Part shown: piece after piece, positions 13,079 to 16,631 of the stretch | How positions within the stretch are numbered: the first letter of the stretch is position 1 | Layout of the letters: each line of letters begins with the position of its first letter | Translations under genes and position numbers: made by a program | The notes under the pieces: model-generated | Seen by the model: only the letters and a program-made list of their open reading frames with translations | Databases searched by the model: none | What the model was told of the DNA's origin: nothing | Source of the DNA: an uncultured Oscillospiraceae bacterium | GTDB lineage: Bacteria > Bacillota > Clostridia > Oscillospirales > Ruminococcaceae | Direction: 5' to 3' | DNA: 16,631 nucleotides | Assembly: GCA_900552945.1 (NCBI GenBank) | Contig: USBI01000039.1 | Span: 1-16,631, forward strand

Positions 13079-13393
13079 TTAAATGTTGCCTGCAAGGTCA
13101 AGGACGTCCTTTCTGGACTTTAAAAACTTACGTGCCTTAGATACCATTGCAGCGACTTGTTTGTCGGTGGCACCAATCTGCTCTCCTATCTCTCTGCAGG
13201 TGTAAGCTGCTGTATTGCCGCCTAAAAGATATTCAACCAGCATTTGAAAATCAAGAAAAATTCTCAAAGCTTTAGGCATACTAATTGTAACAGATTTGCT
13301 TTTTCGTATCATCGGCAAAACTGCGCCAATTTTCTGCCATTTTGTTTTCAGCCTCGTTCCGTAAACGAAAGCTGTTCTTCGGGCAGCATACAC
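13079..13393 (-). CDS. Small HTH-like protein, unrecognised
   Basis: The best-conserved-looking part is the second half: MPKALRIFLDFQMLVEYLLG, then TAAYTCREIGEQIGATDKQV and AAMVSKARKFLKSR. This resembles a winged or sigma-region-4-like HTH (CREIGEQIGATDKQVAAMVS). The start is unclear. The ATG at 13393 has no ribosome binding site, and a TACACT -10-like box at 13399-13394 would put the transcript start downstream of it. An internal ATG at 13312 is an alternative. Another frame has GAACGAGG ahead of ATGGCAGAAAATTGG (MAENWRSFADDTKKQICYN then stop), so an indel may have damaged the 5' end. It lies between the 188-aa gene and the signal peptidase gene, all leftward. Confidence 0.55.
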   Translation of the reverse strand: MYAARRTAFVYGTRLKTKWQKIGAVLPMIRKSKSVTISMPKALRIFLDFQMLVEYLLGGNTAAYTCREIGEQIGATDKQVAAMVSKARKFLKSRKDVLDLAGNI

Positions 13394-13410
13394 AGTGTAG
13401 CATACGCAAG

Positions 13411-13451
13411 GTCGGACATTCAGTAGGGATTTCGTCGGACTTTAGTCGGAC
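13411..13451. repeat. Three direct GTCGGAC repeats
   Basis: GTCGGAC starts at 13411, 13434 and 13445, with spacings of 23 and 11 bases (about two turns and one turn). It lies between two leftward genes and upstream of the TACACT box at 13399-13394, where an activator would bind. The 7-bp word is GC-rich in an AT-rich gap. Confidence 0.6.
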
Positions 13452-13457
13452 AAGCCT

Positions 13458-14024
13458 TTATTTGAAAAAATCGGGAATATCGCTGTTTTCATCAACTCCC
13501 TTCATATTAAAGATTCCTTTGAAGCACGGAATAGCATATCCCCACAGGGATACGCCGAGAAGCAAAATTGCTTCCCGTTTCCGGTCGTAAAAGGTACTGC
13601 GCTCCATATTCAACAAATCGAGCAGGTCGCTCTCCGTATATCGAAACGCTGTCAGGTAGCTTTTTGATATGATTTCGTGGTACAGCCTGCCGTTGTTATG
13701 GTAGTCATATATTTTCGCCATAGCGGTATCAATCAGATCAACCATCCACTTGTTTTCAAACAAGGCGCTGATACGGCTCTCAAACTCCTGCTTCTCGGTA
13801 TCCGGCGCAAACAGCTCCAAATAAACAAGGGCGCTGTTCAGTTCTTCTCCGTAATAGATCAGCTCCTCATTCACACAGGCAGATTCGCTCAGCGTAATCC
13901 AGACCACATCACGGTATACGCTGAGAAGCAGTTTTGTTTTCGAGAATATATCCGATTGATTCAAATTAAGCTGCTCGTACATTTTCCGAATACTTTTCGC
14001 AGCGATTGTATCTTTCCGTCCCAT
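13458..14024 (-). CDS. Unrecognised protein, possible phage-type regulator (188 aa)
   Basis: The protein begins MGRKDTIAAKSIRKMYEQLN, is mostly helical, and ends NMKGVDENSDIPDFFK. Near residues 130-165 it has YTESDLLDLLNMERSTFYDR then KREAILLLGVSLWGYAIPCF. The STFYDRKREAI part looks like an HTH recognition helix of the ArpU/sigma-like kind used by phages and integrative elements, which is inference only. AAGGATTGAGG precedes the ATG as ribosome binding site. It is the first gene leftward of the operator region, and so the likely first gene induced when the repressor to the right is removed. No homologue can be named. Confidence 0.7.
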   Translation of the reverse strand: MGRKDTIAAKSIRKMYEQLNLNQSDIFSKTKLLLSVYRDVVWITLSESACVNEELIYYGEELNSALVYLELFAPDTEKQEFESRISALFENKWMVDLIDTAMAKIYDYHNNGRLYHEIISKSYLTAFRYTESDLLDLLNMERSTFYDRKREAILLLGVSLWGYAIPCFKGIFNMKGVDENSDIPDFFK

Positions 14025-14097
14025 CTATTCGCCTCAATCCTTAAAACGGGTATCATTTGTTGGTAGATAAAAGTTCAAGCTAATTGATTGAACTCCC

Positions 14098-14126
14098 TTG
14101 ACAAAACACGCAAGTTCGGTTATTAT
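14098..14126 (+). promoter_or_regulatory. Rightward promoter for the repressor/peptidase/nuclease genes
   Basis: -35 TTGACA (14098-14103) and -10 TATTAT (14121-14126) with a 17-base spacer. An operator half-site, ACGCAAG (14108-14114), sits between the boxes, and the main palindrome begins three bases after the -10, so the repressor should control its own gene. Confidence 0.85.
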
Positions 14127-14195
14127 ATATACGCAACTTACTTGCGTATTGATATTATACGAAATTTACTTGCGCTTGCCAATATAGATACGCAA
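14107..14195. promoter_or_regulatory. Operator cluster, ATACGCAA inverted and single sites
   Basis: The core is a perfect palindrome at 14129-14149: ATACGCAA, CTTAC, TTGCGTAT. A weaker copy at 14157-14177 reads ATACGAAA, TTTAC, TTGCGCTT and keeps the same 5-base spacer (TAC shared). Single half-sites lie at 14107-14114 (CACGCAAG) and 14188-14195 (ATACGCAA). Centre spacing of the two inverted sites is 28 bp. The cluster covers both facing promoters, as in CI- or ImmR-type switches. The XRE protein encoded at 14238 is the obvious binder, by context. Confidence 0.8.
14154..14182 (-). promoter_or_regulatory. Leftward promoter facing the repressor promoter
   Basis: On the minus strand -35 TTGGCA (14182-14177) and -10 TATAAT (14159-14154) have a 17-base spacer. 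The weak operator copy lies inside it. It would drive the leftward genes from 14024 (188-aa protein, HTH-like protein, signal peptidase, AP2 protein). Because it points at the rightward promoter, the two transcripts overlap by a few bases and RNA polymerases would interfere. Confidence 0.75.
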
Positions 14196-14237
14196 GATAT
14201 TTTCAGATCAGGTCGAATAATTTGGAGGTCAGATGAA

Positions 14238-14642
14238 ATGAAATTCTGTGAGAAAGTAAAAGAAGCCCGCACGAAGGCAGGCTTAAAGCAAGATGAGTTT
14301 GCAAAAGCAATCGGCGTTTCTCTGCGGACAGTATCGAATTATGAGGCTGGCACCCGCTACCCGAAAAAAAGGGAAACCTATTATAAGATGGCGGAAGTCC
14401 TGAAGGTCGATGTCAACTATCTGCTTACCGATGACGAGGAATTTCTGCTGAACGCTGAATCCAAATACGGAAGCAAAGGCGCAAGACAGGCAAAGGAGCT
14501 TATGGCAGAGGTTACGGGGCTTTTTGCAGGCGGCGAGCTTGCAGATGAGGATTTGGACGAGATGATGAAAGGCATTCAGGAAGCGTACTGGATCGCCAAA
14601 GAGAAGAATAAAAAGTACACTCCCAAAAAATACCGGAAATAA
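14238..14642 (+). CDS. XRE-family repressor, ImmR-like (134 aa)
   Basis: The start is the ATG at 14238 with GGAGG 9 bases upstream; a longer frame back to 14088 would run through the promoter and operators and is rejected. The N-terminal HTH (MKFCEKVKEARTKAGLKQ, FAKAIGVSLRTVSNYEAG, VLKVDVNYLLTDDEEF) is followed by a helical C-terminal part. That part reads SKGARQAKELMAEVTGLFAG to EMMKGIQEAYWIAKEK and is typical of repressors paired with an ImmA-type peptidase. Such repressors keep an integrative element or prophage silent until the peptidase cleaves them. The peptidase gene follows directly, and the operator cluster lies 42-130 bases upstream. Confidence 0.9.
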   Translation: MKFCEKVKEARTKAGLKQDEFAKAIGVSLRTVSNYEAGTRYPKKRETYYKMAEVLKVDVNYLLTDDEEFLLNAESKYGSKGARQAKELMAEVTGLFAGGELADEDLDEMMKGIQEAYWIAKEKNKKYTPKKYRK

Positions 14643-14717
14643 CGCTTGATGTCCTCTTTTTCGGACAGTGTATTTGATAAGATATACTTACTGGCAGTAG
14701 AATGGGGGTGTTTGCTC

Positions 14718-15233
14718 TTGGATATTCAGACTTTAGAGATTGTCAGAAAGGCGAATCGTCTGGCAAATGACCTTTGCACAAGAGATCCGCATAGAATCGC
14801 ACAAGAACTGGGCATAGAAGTTATCCCATTAGCCTTCAAGAAACAGCGAGGGGCATACAAGGTTTTAATGCGTAACCGTTTTATCTTCATAAAAGACGAT
14901 CTGCACCCTGTAATGGAGCGTATTGTAATGCTGCACGAGATTGGACACGACGCATTACATAGAGAAGAAGCGGTCAAGGCTGGCGGCTTCAAGGAATTTA
15001 ACATTTTCGATATGCGGCAAAGCCGAATGGAATACGAGGCAAACATCTTTGCTTCCCAAATTTCCCTGCCCGATGATGAAATACTGGAATATATCGAAAA
15101 TGGGTATGATATTCAGCAGATCGCACGGGCAATGCACTCAGATATAAACTTGGTCGCATTGAAAACGGACACGCTGATCGCACAGGGCTATCGTTTCCGT
15201 CATCAGGAATATCGCAATCAATTTTTGAAATAG
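14718..15233 (+). CDS. ImmA/IrrE-family metallopeptidase
   Basis: The 171-residue reading starts at a TTG (MDIQTLEIVRKANRLANDL) with GGGGGTG 7 bases upstream. A longer frame from the ATG at 14649 lacks a ribosome binding site, so the start is not certain. The zinc site HEIGH (H73, E74, H77) sits in MLHEIGHDALHREE, and the downstream EYEANIFASQISLP carries the usual third-ligand Glu region. In ICEBs1 and related elements this family cleaves the ImmR repressor after DNA damage or quorum signals; by context the target is the XRE protein just upstream. The gap to that gene is 75 bases with this start, or a few with the longer one. The nuclease gene follows 19 bases later. Confidence 0.9.
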   Translation: MDIQTLEIVRKANRLANDLCTRDPHRIAQELGIEVIPLAFKKQRGAYKVLMRNRFIFIKDDLHPVMERIVMLHEIGHDALHREEAVKAGGFKEFNIFDMRQSRMEYEANIFASQISLPDDEILEYIENGYDIQQIARAMHSDINLVALKTDTLIAQGYRFRHQEYRNQFLK

Positions 15234-15252
15234 ATAACTGGAGGGTATAAAG

Positions 15253-16263
15253 ATGTTGATGAATAATAACGAGTATCTTGATTTGGTGCAAACTATCAAA
15301 CAGGAAATTCAGCAGGCGCAGTACAAAGCTACTTTAAGTGTAAATAAAGAGCTGATTATGCTGTATTACAATATCGGAAAAATCATAAACGAGCATAAAT
15401 CTTGGGGCAATAAATTTATTGAAAATCTGGCGGCTGATATTAAGCTCTCGTTCCCGAACGCAAAGGGCTATTCTGTTCGCAACCTTAAATATATGTCAAA
15501 ATTTGCAAGCACTTATCCTGATGAGCAATTTGTGCAGACGGTGTCTGCACAAATTCCGTGGTCGCACAATGTTGCAATTTTGGATAAGGTTAAAGGAGAA
15601 AAGCAAAGAGAGTGGTATATACGAAAGACCGCAGAAAATGGCTGGTCGCATAATGTCTTGATTCATCAGATTGAAAGCGGCTTATATGAACGGCAGGCTA
15701 TTGCTGATAAGATTTCAAACTTTGAAAGTCGACTTGCTTCGCCGCAGAGTGAGCTTGCCGTACAAACAATGAAAGATCCATACATTTTTGATTTTATCCC
15801 TTTCAAGGAAGATATGGTAGAACGGGATATAGAGCAGGCTCTTGTTCAGGATGTAACGAAGCTGCTTTTAGAGTTGGGAACGGGATTTGCGTTTCTCGGC
15901 AATCAATATCATCTCAATGTCGGCGGCGATGATTTTTACATTGATCTTCTGTTCTACAACCTTAATCTTCGCTGCTATGTTGTGATTGAGCTGAAAACCG
16001 GAGAATTTAAGCCGGAATATGCTGGACAGCTTAACTTTTATCTCTCAGCCGTTGACGGGATTTTGAAAAAGGATAATGACAATCCTTCTATCGGTCTGTT
16101 GCTGTGCAAAAGCAAAAACGCATTAGTCGCTGAATATGCCTTAAAAGATATGTCAAAGCCAATCGGTGTCAGCGAATACAAAGTTACAAGTGAGCTTCCT
16201 GAAGCTTTGAGCAAACAGCTCCCGTCTGTGGAAGATATACAAAAGCATATCAAAAGAGACTAA
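15253..16263 (+). CDS. DUF1016 (YhcG-type) PD-(D/E)XK nuclease
   Basis: The 336-residue protein has the two-domain layout of the DUF1016/YhcG family. The helical N-terminal domain (about 8-150) has LSVNKELIMLYYNIGKII, RNLKYMSKFASTYP and IPWSHNVAILDKV. The C-terminal nuclease domain (about 175-325) has D231 in FYIDLLFYN and E246-x-K248 in VVIELKTGEF, followed by EYAGQLNFYLSAVD. These form the D-ExK metal site of PD-(D/E)XK enzymes, so it is predicted to be active. Members are found on mobile elements and in defence-type loci, but their substrate is not well established. GGAGGG is 7 bases before the ATG. It is third in the rightward transcript after repressor and peptidase, and a terminator follows 15 bases after its stop. 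Confidence 0.92.
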   Translation: MLMNNNEYLDLVQTIKQEIQQAQYKATLSVNKELIMLYYNIGKIINEHKSWGNKFIENLAADIKLSFPNAKGYSVRNLKYMSKFASTYPDEQFVQTVSAQIPWSHNVAILDKVKGEKQREWYIRKTAENGWSHNVLIHQIESGLYERQAIADKISNFESRLASPQSELAVQTMKDPYIFDFIPFKEDMVERDIEQALVQDVTKLLLELGTGFAFLGNQYHLNVGGDDFYIDLLFYNLNLRCYVVIELKTGEFKPEYAGQLNFYLSAVDGILKKDNDNPSIGLLLCKSKNALVAEYALKDMSKPIGVSEYKVTSELPEALSKQLPSVEDIQKHIKRD

Positions 16264-16278
16264 AATATCGAAAAGCTG

Positions 16279-16320
16279 AAAGCCGCAGAGCTATATATCG
16301 AAGTCCTGCGGTTTTCATTC
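16279..16320 (+). terminator. Intrinsic terminator after the nuclease gene
   Basis: CCGCAG (16283-16288) pairs with CTGCGG (16306-16311), extended by a G-T pair and AAA/TTT, and is followed by TTTTCATTCTTTTC. It closes the repressor/peptidase/nuclease operon. Confidence 0.82.
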
Positions 16321-16376
16321 TTTTCACTACTCAATGTTATGCTAAAAAATGGGGAAATAAAATTGATAACGCTTTT

Positions 16377-16538
16377 ATGCTCAATGCGACAATACGGAAT
16401 GGCAAATTAAATGGCGAGTGAAATGGCGACAATGGCAAAGTAGATGGCGAATTAAATCCAGCTCTGCTTTATCTGAACAAGAGTGAATTAGCGGTTTATC
16501 GAACATTCCAAAGTATTAGGCATAGCACAAAGATTTAG
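16377..16538 (+). pseudogene. Decayed coding remnant with NG repeats
   Basis: One frame reads MLNATIRNGKLNGE, a TGA at 16419, then NGDNGKVDGELNPALLYLNK and SELAVYRTFQSIRHSTKI before a TAG. Short NGK/NGE/NGD repeats are typical of the linker in AlbA-domain (RecG-like, AAA_4) proteins ahead of a small winged helix. The internal stop, the lack of an upstream partner domain and the absence of a ribosome binding site make it a leftover, not a gene. At the DNA level it appears as five ATGGC words between 16399 and 16448. Confidence 0.4.
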
Positions 16539-16631
16539 CGGATTTGTTCTTGCTTTTGCAATCATTCCACAACCACCTGAATATTCCGCCCCAAACAGGC
16601 CAGCAAAACGGAGGAAATAGGTCCAGGGTCA
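16539..16631. other. Window end, no gene seen
   Basis: The last 93 bases contain no convincing frame, hairpin or RNA gene. A GGAGGA (16613-16618) could be the ribosome binding site of a gene starting beyond the window, but no start is visible. Confidence 0.5.

Noticed and set aside
14107..14195. ATACGCAA repeats as replication-origin iterons
   Set aside because: No replication protein is present. The sites are mainly inverted and overlap two promoters beside a repressor gene, so operators fit better.
14088..14237. N-terminal extension of the XRE repressor
   Set aside because: It would translate the promoter and operator array. The ATG at 14238 has an ideal ribosome binding site and matches normal family length.

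Overview
The window looks like a contig end from a gut-type Clostridia (Bacillota), probably an Oscillospiraceae-like organism. The grounds are strong AGGAGG-type ribosome binding sites, GC-rich chromosomal genes, lipoproteins with lipoboxes, and secreted proteins with the His/Cys-rich repeat common in Clostridia. No rRNA or taxonomic marker is present, so this is inference. The first 48 bases are not biological: they are an Illumina Nextera read-2 adapter (end of P7, an 8-base index, then the Tn5 mosaic end). The true DNA starts at base 49.

Left region (49 to about 8,260, minus strand, GC-rich). This is a long leftward gene run that reads as one cell-envelope operon. In transcription order it holds a small unknown protein (108 aa), a family 3 glycoside hydrolase of the beta-N-acetylhexosaminidase type, two unrelated lipoproteins, a second small protein paralogous to the first, a start-less zinc-ribbon remnant, a zinc-ribbon protein, a secreted/membrane-anchored His/Cys-repeat protein whose 3' end is scrambled by a rearrangement, a fragment of a related protein, an MscS-type mechanosensitive channel, and a membrane protein cut off by the contig end. 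Its presumed control region (8,258-8,627) carries two nearly identical 16-bp palindromes exactly 32 bp apart, with a degenerate third half-site in the same phase.

Middle (8,678-10,403, minus strand, GC-rich). A two-gene regulatory operon behind a near-consensus promoter: a small XRE-type regulator, then a membrane-embedded LuxR-type regulator (multi-TM body plus C-terminal HTH). An intrinsic terminator closes it.

Right region (about 10,404-16,631). Base composition turns AT-rich and the content becomes that of a mobile element or phage-like module. It holds a SLOG-fold gene (DUF1273 type) split by a frameshift exactly on a slippery A_AAA_AAG, with a roughly 230-nt structured leader; an XRE regulator; an AP2-domain protein with three zinc-ribbon-like repeats, translationally coupled to a small signal peptidase I; two small unrecognised HTH-like proteins; and a switch region with facing promoters and repeated ATACGCAA operators. 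Right of the switch lie an XRE repressor, an ImmA/IrrE-type metallopeptidase and a DUF1016 (YhcG-type) PD-(D/E)XK nuclease. This resembles the ImmR/ImmA control cassette of integrative elements, with a nuclease added downstream. No integrase, transposase, tRNA, rRNA or CRISPR array was found. The last 370 bases hold a terminator and a decayed coding remnant.
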